From Polyangiaceae bacterium (GTDB lineage Bacteria; Myxococcota_A; Polyangia; Polyangiales; Polyangiaceae): a stretch of DNA of 64,000 bases. The position numbers and the translations under genes are program-made. The notes beneath the pieces are model-generated. The model worked only from the letters and a program-made list of their open reading frames with translations, searched no databases and had not been told where the DNA came from. This document shows, one piece after another, positions 42,054 to 52,933 of the stretch (positions within the stretch are counted from its first letter, which is position 1; each line of letters opens with the position of its first letter). Location of the stretch: positions 186,001 through 250,000 of the forward strand of contig JACKEB010000016.1 of assembly GCA_020633205.1 (NCBI GenBank), written 5' to 3'.

Positions 42054-42722
42054 GCCCAGGCGTTGATGTAGATCCCTTGCCCGCTCAGTGACTCCGCCGA
42101 GCCCAGCGGCGAATAGTTGTCCAATCACCGCACCCGCTTCCGCGCGGCAAGCCAAATCTGCCGCACGCTCCAGGTCGATGCCACCAATGCCCACCAGAGG
42201 CACCCCCGCAGCAAGGCACTTCGCGTGCATCGCTTCGAGGCGCGGGAGCCCCACCACGGGATCCGGGTTCTGCTTTGATTGCGTGGGGAAGAGCGGGCCG
42301 AAGGCGACGTAGTCAGGACGCTGAGCGAGCACCAGTTCGAGCTGCTCCGCGTCGTGGGTCGAGATCCCGACCCAGAGCCGCTTCCCGGTCAGCTCGCACA
42401 AGCGACGCAGCTCGGACAGCGGGAGATCGTCTTGGCCGAGATGCACGCCATCGACATCAGCGAGCAACGCGAGATCGGGACGATCGTTCATGAACAGCGG
42501 GACGCCGGCGCCGCGACACAATGGCACGAGCGCCTCGAGCAGCGCCAAGCTGTCCCGCGCCGACGCGTGTTTCGCGCGCAATTGAAGCGCGCAAGGTCTC
42601 GCCGCGAGCAGCGCCTGGGCGGCATCGATCACGCCGATATCGCGGGCCTGGAGCGTGTCGACGTCGAGTATCGCGTAGAGCCCACGCAGCTTCAGCGAAC
42701 CTTCAGGTGCTCGGTCGGTCAT
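42048..42722 (-). CDS. thiE: Thiamine-phosphate synthase ThiE
   Basis: 224 residues. ThiE joins the pyrimidine and thiazole phosphates to thiamine phosphate. The TIM-barrel landmarks are LYAILDVDTL, LQLRAKHAS, PLFMNDRPDLALLADVDGVHLGQDDLP (the phosphate and metal site), WVGISTHDAEQLELV, YVAFGPLFPTQSK and PLVGIGGI. No other thi gene is adjacent, and I see no TPP riboswitch in the 229-base upstream gap. It is divergent from the secreted protein gene at 42952. Confidence 0.94.
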   Translation of the reverse strand: MTDRAPEGSLKLRGLYAILDVDTLQARDIGVIDAAQALLAARPCALQLRAKHASARDSLALLEALVPLCRGAGVPLFMNDRPDLALLADVDGVHLGQDDLPLSELRRLCELTGKRLWVGISTHDAEQLELVLAQRPDYVAFGPLFPTQSKQNPDPVVGLPRLEAMHAKCLAAGVPLVGIGGIDLERAADLACRAEAGAVIGQLFAAGLGGVTERARDLHQRLGG

Positions 42723-42951
42723 CGGCCGCGGAGGCTACTACAGCGCGCCCAGAATGCAGCGAAGGGCACCACTCGGCATCGCGATCGGGGGGTGAGATCC
42801 ACCGCACGCACACCACACCTCCCCCCGAACCCCCGCTCAGAGAGCCAATTCGTGCCTCCAGATAGCTACCGAAGACGCGTCGCCTTCGCCAAGCTGACAA
42901 CTCGCGCCCCAGGCGTGGCCTAGCGTCGAATCTCATTGTAGCGTCGGGAGC

Positions 42952-44160
42952 ATGAGACCCCTGGTGCTTGCTGGCCTCGTCACCACCGCCCTCCTGGCGG
43001 GGAACGCTATCGCTGTTCCGAAGAAGCCGCTGAAGAAGCCTGTCGAGCCGCCGACCAAGATCATCGACGAGGAAACGCCCAAGACGGACGCACCAGCCGA
43101 CGCGGAGCCTCAACCCGACGCGGCCCCAGCCCCGTCTGAGGTGGAGCTGAGCGTGAAGCAGCACGGCCCTAGCCTGCCCTGGAGCTACGAGATCAAGAAC
43201 GTCGGCGAGCGCCCCGTGCGCGTGGCGGCAGATCCGCGCCTCTTGTGGTTCGAGGTGCAGGTACCTGGCAAGAAGAAGCGCCGCACCTGTCGTCTCCCCG
43301 CGGAACTGTTCCCGAAGCACGCGGACAAAGACTTCAGCTTGGTGCTACGTCCGGGCGAGCGCTTTGGGCAACGATTCGATCCGCGCCTGTACTGCTTTGC
43401 CGCGGGAGGTCAGACGGACCTGGTGGCCGGCGCAGTGGTCTACCCGCGCTTCGGATGGCCGAAGCAGTTCAAGACGTCCTGGAAGGGCGGGAAGAAGCTG
43501 CAAACGGAGCAGCTGGACGCGCCCTTTGCCGTCACTCCTCCGGAGCGGCCCCGGCGCGGAAAGAAGAAGCAACCCCGCGCGAAGGCTGACCTGCCCAAGC
43601 AGGAGACTCACCTCAAGTTGGTGGAGGGCAAGGGCCTCGGACTCAGAAGCGCCTATGCGGGTTGGTCGAAAGACGCACTCCACGAAGACGACAAGCCGGA
43701 GCAGAGCGACTGGGACTCGCCCGAGCCGATGCTCACCATGCAGACCGGCTCCGACGCCGCAGCGGAGCGCTTGGCGACGGTGCAGGTGAAGCTGAAGAAC
43801 CCGAGCAAGGACCGCAAGCTCGTGGTGTACTTCCGCCGTGAGCTCTTGAGCTTCGAGGTGATGGGCCCGGATGGCCTCAAGAGTTGCATCCCGGAGCCCC
43901 GCACGCGTTTCCCCGAGGCACAGGCATTTACCACCCTCGGCCCCGGCCGCAGCATCAGCGTGGTGAGCCGACTCGTGGAGCTATGCCCGCGCGGCACCTT
44001 CGACCGCCCGGGCCTCTACTTGATCCGCGCGCGCTTCGACAGCAAGGACGACGGCGCCGAATTCGGTCTCCAGGGCTTCACCGGCCGCATCGTCGCCGAG
44101 CAGCCAGCCACGGTGCGTATTCGCGGCGGTGAAAAGCCGTTTCGCCTGCCCAGGCGCTGA
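42952..44160 (+). CDS. Secreted protein of unknown function
   Basis: 402 residues. The signal peptide (1-21, LAGLVTTALLAGNAIA) is followed by a Lys/Pro/Asp-rich linker (KKPLKKPVEPPTK, ADAEPQPDAAPAP). Two similar beta-sandwich-like halves follow. The first is LPWSYEIKNVGERPVRVAADPRLLWFEVQVPG; the second is QVKLKNPSKDRKLVVYFRRELLSFEVMGPDG. Both end in single-Cys segments (RTCRLPAELF and KSCIPEPRTR). The shared pattern of 'R-LL-FEV--PG' in both halves suggests an internal duplication. The fold could be immunoglobulin-like. I recognise no family and no partner. GGGAG precedes the ATG. Confidence 0.75.
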   Translation: MRPLVLAGLVTTALLAGNAIAVPKKPLKKPVEPPTKIIDEETPKTDAPADAEPQPDAAPAPSEVELSVKQHGPSLPWSYEIKNVGERPVRVAADPRLLWFEVQVPGKKKRRTCRLPAELFPKHADKDFSLVLRPGERFGQRFDPRLYCFAAGGQTDLVAGAVVYPRFGWPKQFKTSWKGGKKLQTEQLDAPFAVTPPERPRRGKKKQPRAKADLPKQETHLKLVEGKGLGLRSAYAGWSKDALHEDDKPEQSDWDSPEPMLTMQTGSDAAAERLATVQVKLKNPSKDRKLVVYFRRELLSFEVMGPDGLKSCIPEPRTRFPEAQAFTTLGPGRSISVVSRLVELCPRGTFDRPGLYLIRARFDSKDDGAEFGLQGFTGRIVAEQPATVRIRGGEKPFRLPRR

Positions 44161-44183
44161 ACGCTGCCGCTCCAGGCGGCGCT

Positions 44184-45737
44184 CTACACCGGCATCACGC
44201 CGCGCTTCTTCGCAGGGCGTTCGACGCGTTTGTGCGCTGTGAGTTCGAGGCCCCACGCGAGCGCCAGACGCGTGTCTCGAGGGTCGATCACGTCATCAAC
44301 CAGAGCCCAGCCAGCAACCCGATCGATGTCGATGTTGGCCTGCAAGCGTTCGACGATCTGCGCCTTCACGTCGGCAGGCGGCTCCATGCCTCCGAATAGT
44401 TTCCTTCCGGCAATTCCGAGCATGCCTTCGGCGCCCATGACGCTGATCTCGGCGCCAGGCCAGGCGAGGAGCAGATCGGGTTCGTACGCACGACCACACA
44501 TGACGTAGTAGCCAGCGCCGTAGCCCTTGCGGACGACTACAGTCAGCTTGGGGACCGTGGCGGCGCTCATCGCGTGGAGCATCTTGGCGCCGTGACGAAT
44601 GATGCCGGCGTGTTCGACACGGCTCCCCACCATGAAGCCCGGCGTGTCCTGCAAGAACACCAAGGGGATCCCGAAAGCATCACAAACTTGGATGAAGTGC
44701 GCGCCCTTGTCGCTCGCGTCATTCTCGAGCACGCCTCCGAGCTCCATGGGCTGGTTCGCGACGATGCCGATGGAGCGCCCGCCGATGCGCGCCAAGCACG
44801 TGATCAAGCTGCGACCGAAGCCTGGCTTGAGGTCGAGGCGCTCTCCGTGGTCGATGATGGCATCGATCACCTGATACATATCGTAAGGCTGCCGTGGACT
44901 ATCCGGGATCACGTCGAGCAGCGTTTCCGCGCGGCGCTCGATGGGATCCGTCACGGGCAGGCTGGGCGGCGCCTCTTCACAGTGGGAGGGGAAGTAGCTC
45001 AGGTAGCGGCGCACGAGCTCGACGCACTGGGCGTCGTCGTCGACTTCCGCGTCGCCCACGCCGCTCAGCTGGGTGTGCACCTTCGAGCCGCCAAGAGACT
45101 GCTCGTCGATTTCTTCGCCCGTTACTGCCTTGACGAGAGGAGGCCCAGCAAGCGCCATGGAACCAATGCCTCGCACCATGGGCACGAAGTCCGCGAGGCC
45201 GGGGATGTACGCCGTACCCGCCGCGCCGGGGCCAACCATTGCGGCGACCTGAGGCACCACGCCGCTCATGATCACCTGCTCGCGAAACAGGTGCCCGGAA
45301 CCCGCGAAGAGCGAGAGCGTGTCGGGGTGTGAGTGCGACGGATCGATGCGCGCGCCTGCTGAGTCGATGAACCACACCATGGGCCAGCGACCTTTGAGCG
45401 ACATCGACCGGAGGCGCGTCACCTTCTCTTCGCCGGTTTGCCCGATGCTCCCGCCCTTGACCGTGAAGTCATAGGCCGCGGCGCACACCATGCGACCGTC
45501 CACCTTGCCGAAACCGGTGAGCACACCGTCCGCTGGGACGAGCCCCGCATCCCCTGCCGCCCCCATGGTGCGCCCGTGGAGGCCAACCTCGAACCACACG
45601 CCATCATCGAAGAACAGCGCCATGCGCTCGCGAGCCGTGAGCTTACCCCGGCTGTGCTGCTTCTCGATGCGCTCCGGGCCGCCCATTTCGCGCACCCTTG
45701 CGCGCCGAGCCTCGAGTTCGCGGACGCGCTCACGCAT
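44184..45737 (-). CDS. Acyl-CoA carboxylase carboxyltransferase subunit
   Basis: 517 residues from the ATG at 45737; a TTG at 45794 with GGAAGGG upstream would add 19 residues. It belongs to the propionyl-/methylcrotonyl-CoA carboxylase beta family: GKLTARERMALFFDDG near the start, an N-terminal crotonase-fold half (MVWFIDSAGARID) and a C-terminal half (FLQDTPGFMVGSRVEHAGIIRHGAKML, LTVVVRKGYGAGYYVMCG, WPGAEISVMGAEG). These sites move CO2 from carboxybiotin to an acyl-CoA. The acyl specificity cannot be read off. No biotin carboxylase or biotin carrier is adjacent, so it must pair with partners elsewhere. It is the last gene of the MarR-led operon. Confidence 0.88.
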   Translation of the reverse strand: MRERVRELEARRARVREMGGPERIEKQHSRGKLTARERMALFFDDGVWFEVGLHGRTMGAAGDAGLVPADGVLTGFGKVDGRMVCAAAYDFTVKGGSIGQTGEEKVTRLRSMSLKGRWPMVWFIDSAGARIDPSHSHPDTLSLFAGSGHLFREQVIMSGVVPQVAAMVGPGAAGTAYIPGLADFVPMVRGIGSMALAGPPLVKAVTGEEIDEQSLGGSKVHTQLSGVGDAEVDDDAQCVELVRRYLSYFPSHCEEAPPSLPVTDPIERRAETLLDVIPDSPRQPYDMYQVIDAIIDHGERLDLKPGFGRSLITCLARIGGRSIGIVANQPMELGGVLENDASDKGAHFIQVCDAFGIPLVFLQDTPGFMVGSRVEHAGIIRHGAKMLHAMSAATVPKLTVVVRKGYGAGYYVMCGRAYEPDLLLAWPGAEISVMGAEGMLGIAGRKLFGGMEPPADVKAQIVERLQANIDIDRVAGWALVDDVIDPRDTRLALAWGLELTAHKRVERPAKKRGVMPV

Positions 45738-45795
45738 GCGTGAGGTTCCGGCGTCTTTCCCGCAGGATCCCTCCCCGTCACCCCCGTCGCTCAAG

Positions 45796-46581
45796 CTAGC
45801 GGCCCTTCCACTCGGGCGCGCGCTTCTGCAAGAACGCCATCAGCCCCTCCTGGGCGTCCTCCGTCGCCAGGGTCTCGAGCAGGCGTTCGCTCAAGAGTGG
45901 CAGCTTGTTCTCCAGCGTCAGGGATTCGCTATCCCGCATCGCCTCGAGCCCGAGCGCGATGGTCTTGGGGCTCTTGCTTGCGACCATCGCCGTGTAGTGG
46001 GCCACAGCGGCGTCTAGCTCGCCCGGGGCGACCGCCCGATTGATCAATCCCACCTCTGCTGCCTGGTCCGCGCTCAGTCGCTCTCCGGAGAGGAACATTT
46101 CCGTGAGGCGACGCCGAGAGACGACGCGTTCGAGCACCGCCATGATCATGTACGGGAAGAGACCGACGTTGATCTCCGGAGTCCCGAGCTTGGCGTCGGT
46201 GCTCGCCACGGCGAAGGTGCAGGCGGCGACGAGCCCCAGGCCGCCACCCATCGCGTGCCCATTGACCCGGGCGATGATCGGCTTGGTGGTGTTGAGCAGC
46301 GCGAGCAGCAAATCCTTGTAGTCGCCCTTGGGTGGCAAGGCGGCTGCGTCGTCTCCGCCTGTCATCTGGCTGAAGTCACCGCCGGCGCAGAACGCCTGAC
46401 CGGCGCCGGTGATCACGACGCTGCGCACCTCGGAGTCCGCGTGGGCGTCCTCCAAGGCATACAGCAATTCGTTGACCATCGGCGCGCCGATGGCGTTGCG
46501 GCGCTCTGGACGGTTCAACGTGAGGGTGCAGACGCCGTCGCTGACGGCGACCAAGAGCAACTTATAGGGACGCGCTTCCAT
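45796..46581 (-). CDS. Enoyl-CoA hydratase/isomerase family protein
   Basis: 261 residues, a crotonase-fold enzyme. The oxyanion-hole segments are visible as FCAGGDFSQM (about 63-72) and VNGHAMGGGLGLV, and the catalytic-glutamate region is GTPEINVGLFPYM (Glu in PEIN) with a second Glu in LTEMFLSGE. Such enzymes hydrate 2-enoyl-CoA or decarboxylate related substrates. The substrate is unknown, but the neighbours (BKACE and a carboxyltransferase) place it in acyl-CoA or amino-acid breakdown. Its stop is 12 bases after the BKACE gene. Confidence 0.9.
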   Translation of the reverse strand: MEARPYKLLLVAVSDGVCTLTLNRPERRNAIGAPMVNELLYALEDAHADSEVRSVVITGAGQAFCAGGDFSQMTGGDDAAALPPKGDYKDLLLALLNTTKPIIARVNGHAMGGGLGLVAACTFAVASTDAKLGTPEINVGLFPYMIMAVLERVVSRRRLTEMFLSGERLSADQAAEVGLINRAVAPGELDAAVAHYTAMVASKSPKTIALGLEAMRDSESLTLENKLPLLSERLLETLATEDAQEGLMAFLQKRAPEWKGR

Positions 46582-46593
46582 GACTCGAGTCTC

Positions 46594-47478
46594 TCAGCAG
46601 TTGTCGGGGACCTGGAGGATCTTACGGGCTTCTTCCACCGTCGCGACTTTGCGCCCAGTGCTCTGGCACAGCGTCGCCGCGACTTCGACGAGCTCACCGT
46701 TGCTCCTCGCCATCTCACCGTTCGGCAAGTACAGGTGGTCTTCGAGCCCCGTGCGGATGTTTCCGCCGAGAACCAGGGCAGTAGCAAGCATCTTCCAGTG
46801 ACCGTGGCTGATACCGATGACTTCCCACTCGTGGCCGGAGGGCATGATCTTGGTCTGGAGTTGCAGCGATTCGACGGTTGGTGGGATGCCGCCAAGCACG
46901 CCCACGATGAACGAGAACTGAAACGGCGGCTTGAGCACGCCCATGTCGAGCAGCGGCCAGATCCCGTGGGTGTGACCGGTATCGAAGCACTCGAGCTCGG
47001 GCTTCACTCCGGCTTCGTTCATCGCGCTCAAGAGCTTGATGATCTTTTCGTAGTTGTTCGGGAAGATCATGTCGAAGACGAAGCGCTTCTGGCTCTTCGA
47101 GTACTTCGAGTAGTTCATGCTGCCCATGTTCAGCGCCCCGATCGCTGGCTTGCACTCGCGGAGGTAGGTGCACTGATCGGAGACATCATCGAGGATGGTG
47201 CCCGTAGAGAAGTTCAAGATCACGGGACAGCGCTTCTGGATCTCCGCCTTGATCTTGGCGAACGTCGCCGGCGAGAACGTCGGGGAGCCGTCGTCGTTGC
47301 GCGCGTGCAAGTGCACCACGCTGGCGCCGGCGTCGTACGCGCGCTTCGCTTCGTCTGCGATCTCTTCAGGGGTGTAGGGAATGCCAGGGCACTGCTTGCG
47401 ATTGGCGAGGACGCCAGTGAGCGCCGCGGTGATCACGCAGACATCGGGATCGCGTTCGGTTTGAGTCGCTTCAGCCAT
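46594..47478 (-). CDS. Beta-keto acid cleavage enzyme (BKACE, DUF849)
   Basis: 294 residues. The family cleaves beta-keto acids with acetyl-CoA, giving acetoacetate and an acyl-CoA. The first member studied is 3-keto-5-aminohexanoate cleavage enzyme of lysine fermentation. Key features are the zinc-binding HxH in ASVVHLHARNDDGSP (about 55), ILNFSTGT, a later Glu in GLEDHLYLPNG, and VITAALTG at the N-terminus. Substrate range within BKACE differs and cannot be settled here. It is the second gene of the operon, overlapping the MarR gene by 8 bases, and probably under its control. Confidence 0.9.
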   Translation of the reverse strand: MAEATQTERDPDVCVITAALTGVLANRKQCPGIPYTPEEIADEAKRAYDAGASVVHLHARNDDGSPTFSPATFAKIKAEIQKRCPVILNFSTGTILDDVSDQCTYLRECKPAIGALNMGSMNYSKYSKSQKRFVFDMIFPNNYEKIIKLLSAMNEAGVKPELECFDTGHTHGIWPLLDMGVLKPPFQFSFIVGVLGGIPPTVESLQLQTKIMPSGHEWEVIGISHGHWKMLATALVLGGNIRTGLEDHLYLPNGEMARSNGELVEVAATLCQSTGRKVATVEEARKILQVPDNC

Positions 47479-48007
47479 CTTCTTCTCCTAGGCCGCCGTC
47501 CGTGGGTAAGGCGCCTTCTTCGACCAGCTCACGCACGCGCTGTGCGAGGCGGGTCAGTACCCGTTTGAGGTCGCGTGCATCTCGCGTGGAGAGCTCCCCA
47601 AGCACCGTGCGGAAGATCTGCACAGGCTCGATGGTGATCTCCGCCGCGAGGGCCTGACCCTTTTCCGTGAGAGAAATATGCACGACACGCCGATCCTGCT
47701 TGGAGCGGCGGCGATGCACCAAGCCTTCGCGCTCCATGCGGTCGACGATGCCAGTCACCGTGGAGTTCTTCGCGCGGATCTTCCAGGACAGCTCGCTCAA
47801 GGAGAGCTGCCCTTTCGGCTCGAGCATCTTGATCACCGCGAGCTGTGGCCCGGTGAGCCCGTACTGACCGGCCAGGCCCTTCGTGATCCGCCGAGACTCG
47901 GTGTAGAGGTAGAGGATGGCCTCGACCACGCCATCCATGTCGGGCTGGTCCTCGGTGGCTTGCGCCATCAAGCTCTCGAGCTCGGAGTTCACGACTTCGG
48001 ACATCAT
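47471..48007 (-). CDS. MarR-family transcriptional regulator
   Basis: 178 residues from the ATG at 48007; a second ATG follows directly at 48004 and a GTG at 48016 is in frame. The winged-helix core is clear: LTGPQLAVIKMLEPKGQLSLSELSWKI, then the recognition helix RAKNSTVTGIVDRMEREGLV and the wing RRRSKQDRRVVHISLTEKGQ, a textbook MarR wing. It heads the BKACE, enoyl-CoA hydratase and carboxyltransferase genes, so it probably represses this operon until an acyl-CoA or aromatic-type ligand binds. A palindrome AATCGATT lies about 43 bases upstream of the start and might be part of an operator. Confidence 0.92.
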   Translation of the reverse strand: MMSEVVNSELESLMAQATEDQPDMDGVVEAILYLYTESRRITKGLAGQYGLTGPQLAVIKMLEPKGQLSLSELSWKIRAKNSTVTGIVDRMEREGLVHRRRSKQDRRVVHISLTEKGQALAAEITIEPVQIFRTVLGELSTRDARDLKRVLTRLAQRVRELVEEGALPTDGGLGEEDG

Positions 48008-48024
48008 CACCACCACGGCGGACC

Positions 48025-48035
48025 CTCACCCCCGA
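48025..48035 (+). repeat. Scattered 11-mer CTCACCCCCRA
   Basis: Intergenic copy (CTCACCCCCGA) 17 bases upstream of the MarR start, within a longer ACCCTCACCCCCGAAACCC. Confidence 0.5.
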
Positions 48036-48243
48036 AACCCGGTCCCCCTCAATCGATTCGCGTCGCTGAGGCGGGATGGTTCGGGAGGAGATGTTTCGTG
48101 TGCGAAGTAATCTCGGGCAAGCGTGGGGCCCGGTCAAGGCTCGTGGTGAGACCAACCCGGCCTGGGCTCTCTGGAGCTTCCTTCCAGCCTATTTTCCGAT
48201 GGAACCGGACTTCGCGAGGCGAAGAGCAAAAACGCTGAAACGG

Positions 48244-49452
48244 CTACTTTTGCTTCTTCAGCTCTTCGAGCTCCGCCAGGTTGGCCTTCGCGCGCGGATC
48301 GCTCGGGTCCAGCTTGAGCGCGGTCTTGAACGCCTTCTCCGCCTCGGCGACGTCGCCTTGCTTGGCGAGGGCGGTCCCCAGATTAATCCACGCGGAACCG
48401 AGCTTCGGGTCCAGCTTGAGCGCCTTGCGATAGGTGGCGATGGCTGACTTCAGGTCGCCGCTCAGCTGCTGCGCATAGCCCAGGTTCGACAGAAAGGTGG
48501 CGCGCTCATCCAGCTGGATCGCACGCTTCAGCTCTCCGATGGCTTCCTTCGGGCGCCCCGCCGCGAGATACGCAGTGCCCAGATCGCCGTGGGCGCGCGG
48601 ATCACTCGGCGCGAGGTTCACCGCGCGCTGATAGGTGCTGATGGCTTGGTCCACCTTGCCCCTCAGCATGTAGGCGGTGCCGAGGTTGGTGAGTCGGTCC
48701 GGGTTGCTCCGGTCGAGCTCCACGGCGCGCTCGAAGGACTTCAGCGCTTCCTCCGTCTTGCCGAGGGCGAGACGAGCCACTCCGAGCGCGGAGTGCGCCT
48801 CGGGATCTTGAGGAGCGAGCTCAACGCCGCGGCCGAGGGCGGCCAGCGCGGAGTCCGCTTCCCCGAGGATCAACAGCATGCGCCCCTTCTCGACGTGGGG
48901 CGGGCCGTAGTTCGGGTCGAGCTTGATCACGGCGTCCGCCTCGCGAACCAGGGCCTTGATCTTCGGGTTCTTCGGCGCGGCCGCGTAGTCCGTTGCGACC
49001 CCGCTGTCCGCGAGGGCGACGCGCAAGAGACCCACCCGAGGCGCGGGGTCCTTCGGCGCGAGGCGCTTCGCTTTGGTGTAGTGCGTCTTCGCGAGCTTCA
49101 TGTCGTCGGCGAGGTAGGCTTTGTCCCCCGCCTCGAGCTCGGCATCCGCCGGAGTTCCATCGCCACGCGCCAAGCTCCCGGGTGGCGGTCCCGACGGCGG
49201 CGGCGCAGCAGGCGGCGTCCCCGTGGAGGGCGCCGCAGGAGCGCCGCCTGCGCCGAGCGTTGGCGCTCCACTGCCCGGCCCCGTTGCTGGAGCGCTCGGT
49301 AGCGGTGCAGGGGGCGGCGGCGAGTAAGTCGCGCTGGTGGTCGTCGTGTCCGCCGGGCTCGGCTCCGGATTCTCAGCCGGCGCTGCGGGAGAACAGGCCC
49401 CAGCGCACGCGACCAAGCAGGCGCCGTAACCGATGCTCTTCAGACCTCTCAC
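48244..49452 (-). CDS. Lipoprotein with six TPR repeats
   Basis: 402 residues from the GTG at 49452, with AAAGGGG about 10 bases upstream and only the neighbouring stop codon between. The lipobox is CAGAC (Cys20). A Pro/Ala/Gly/Thr-rich spacer runs to about 95. From about 180, six tetratricopeptide repeats follow, each ending in a DP or AP turn (SALGVARLALGKTEEALKSF, NLGTAYMLRGKVDQAISTY, NLGYAQQLSGDLKSAIATY and others). TPR proteins act as assembly platforms, here on the periplasmic side of a membrane. It lies at the end of the yeaH-spoVR cluster. Confidence 0.9.
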   Translation of the reverse strand: MRGLKSIGYGACLVACAGACSPAAPAENPEPSPADTTTTSATYSPPPPAPLPSAPATGPGSGAPTLGAGGAPAAPSTGTPPAAPPPSGPPPGSLARGDGTPADAELEAGDKAYLADDMKLAKTHYTKAKRLAPKDPAPRVGLLRVALADSGVATDYAAAPKNPKIKALVREADAVIKLDPNYGPPHVEKGRMLLILGEADSALAALGRGVELAPQDPEAHSALGVARLALGKTEEALKSFERAVELDRSNPDRLTNLGTAYMLRGKVDQAISTYQRAVNLAPSDPRAHGDLGTAYLAAGRPKEAIGELKRAIQLDERATFLSNLGYAQQLSGDLKSAIATYRKALKLDPKLGSAWINLGTALAKQGDVAEAEKAFKTALKLDPSDPRAKANLAELEELKKQK

Positions 49453-49978
49453 CTAGCTATCCCCTTTCGCCGCGGTTCCCCGCGTATCACTTTCGAGGTC
49501 GTTTCCGTGCGGGTTCTTCGGTGCTCCGTGCGGCTGCCGATGCACCACGGCATAAGCGTGGGCCATCACCGTCTTGGCCGCCTCCACCCAGCGCTCCTCG
49601 GTCTTCGGGGTGCGCAAGTTCACCACCTCACCGGGGGACGCCTTCAGCCCTGCAACGCGAGACGCCGCTTCGCGCACCGCAGCTGGGGCGTCTGCGTCCT
49701 GCGCAAGCGCCGTGAGGTGGTCCACGTAGCTCCTCCCCCACTCGCGCGGCTCCAGGATCAGCGCGCCGTTTAGGGCCATGCCAGCGGCGCGCTTCAGCCC
49801 CGCATAGGCGGCCGGCAGCTGAGCGCCCGCGAGCGCCGCTTCCGCGCGGCGAAGCTCGACCAGAGCAGCTTGAATCCACTCTTCGGGGCTGAGCTTGAAG
49901 AGCCAGTGGCTCGGATCCCTCTGGAAGGGCTTCTCCGCCCCGGCGTTGCTCGCTTCAGTCACGAAACTCGAGGCAGCC

Positions 49979-51561
<1,583 letters not shown>

Positions 51562-51562
<1 letters not shown>

Positions 51563-52665
51563 CAGTTCCCCTTCCCCAAAAACTCTTTGATGCTGCCGAC
51601 GATTGCGTCCTTGTCACGGATCTCGGAGGTGACGACCCGATCATCGCTCGCGAAGTGCTCACGCAAATCCTTGATGAACTGGCCGGAGCCGTAAGGGCTC
51701 TCCACCTGCCCGTAGGCGAACATGTTTACGCGCGGAAGCAACTTCTGCTTGAGCAGCTGGACGCAGTTCAGCGTGTCATCCATCGACCAGTTGTCACCGT
51801 CGCTGAAGTGGAAGGGGTAGATGTTCCACTCCTCGGAGGGATAGTGATCATCAATGATCTGACTGCACAGCTTGTAGGCGCTGCTGATCATCGTGCCGCC
51901 AGACTCTCGAGTGTGGAAGAAGGTATCCCGGTCGACTTCTCGGGCCACGGCGTCGTGGATGATGTAGCGGCTCTCGACGCCGCGGTACTGCTTCTGCAGC
52001 CAGGCATCGATCCAGAAGGACTCGATGCGCACGATCTCCTTCTGCTCGTCCCCCATCGAGCCGGAGACGTCCATCATGTAGAGGATCACACAGTTCGCGA
52101 CCGGCTCCGTGTCGGTCTTCCAGGAGCGGAAGCGTTTGTCGTCCTTCTGAGGAACGATCAGCGGATTGCCTGGGTCGTAGACGCCGGTCGAAATCGAGCG
52201 CTTCAACGCCTCACGGTAAGTGCGCTTGAAGTGCTTCAAGCTCTCGGGGCCGACGCGGCGGATCCCCGTGTAGCGATCCTTCGCGCTGACGACGACGCTC
52301 TTGCCCTTGGGCTGGATCTGCGGAAGCTCGAGTTCTTCCCCGAGGATCTCCGCTAGCTCGTCCAGGGTGACGTCCACCTCGAGCACGTGCTCGCCCGCGT
52401 CGGAGCCGGCTTGGCCCTTGCCATCTCCCTCTTCGCCGCCCATCGAGTCCCCGGGCTTGCCGTCGCCTTGGCCGACGCCGCCTTGCTGCTTCTGCCCGAA
52501 GGTGAAGCGCGGGATGTCGATGTGCGGGATTGGGATGCTGACTAGATCCTTACCCTTGCGCCCGATCATCTCGCCGCTCGAGATGTAGTCCCGCAAGTTC
52601 TTGCGGATGCGCCCACGCACGATGTTGCGGAAGCGCGAGTGATCTTGATCGATCTTCAGCGACAT
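51562..52665 (-). CDS. yeaH: YeaH/YhbH family protein (DUF444)
   Basis: 367 residues. The family has a C-terminal VWA-like domain: VILYMMDVSGSMGDEQKEIV gives the metal site DxSxS (about 193-212). Further family signatures are SRFRNIVRGRIRKNLRDYI near the start and the Gly-rich acidic loop (GGVGQGDGKPGDSMGGEEG). In E. coli and Bacillus it is encoded with the PrkA kinase (yeaG), which is not adjacent here; upstream is a divergent four-helix-bundle gene. Its role is linked to stationary phase and sporulation stress. An 18-base minisatellite lies 88 bases upstream of the start. Confidence 0.93.
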
Positions 52666-52752
52666 GATCCCCCTGACTCTGGCTGCACGACGTTCAGTCT
52701 CGCACGGGGTTTGAGAGGGGACTACCGGAATCTCCTTCGCGGTAGAGCGGGG

Positions 52753-52878
52753 GTTTGTGCTGGGGTTTGGGCTCGTGTGGGCGTGGGGCTTCGTGCTTGC
52801 GTGGGGTTGAGTCCAGGCGCCTGAGTTCGTGTGGGTGCTTGAGTTCGTGTGGGTGCTTGAGTTGGTGTGGGCGCTTGG
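52753..52878. repeat. Seven-unit 18-bp minisatellite
   Basis: Seven 18-base units in register from 52753. Two are identical (GTTCGTGTGGGTGCTTGA, 52825-52842 and 52843-52860), the next differs at 3 positions, and the four before it are degenerate. It is intergenic; an open frame on the minus strand reads Thr-Gln-Ala-Pro-type hexapeptides, but I do not think it is a gene. The rest of the 396-base gap holds only the palindrome at 52934-53022. Confidence 0.85.
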
Positions 52879-52933
52879 GTTTGGGGGGGAGGGTTTCTGG
52901 CTCTGGATGGTGTTGCTCGATCTCTCCCAGCTT

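Noticed and set aside
42723..42951. Possible TPP riboswitch upstream of thiE
   Set aside because: The conserved CTGAGA and ACC...GATCTGG boxes are absent in either orientation.
48182..48265. Terminator after the TPR lipoprotein gene
   Set aside because: A short hairpin (CTTCGC/GCGAAG) has a T-run on the wrong side for a minus-strand terminator.
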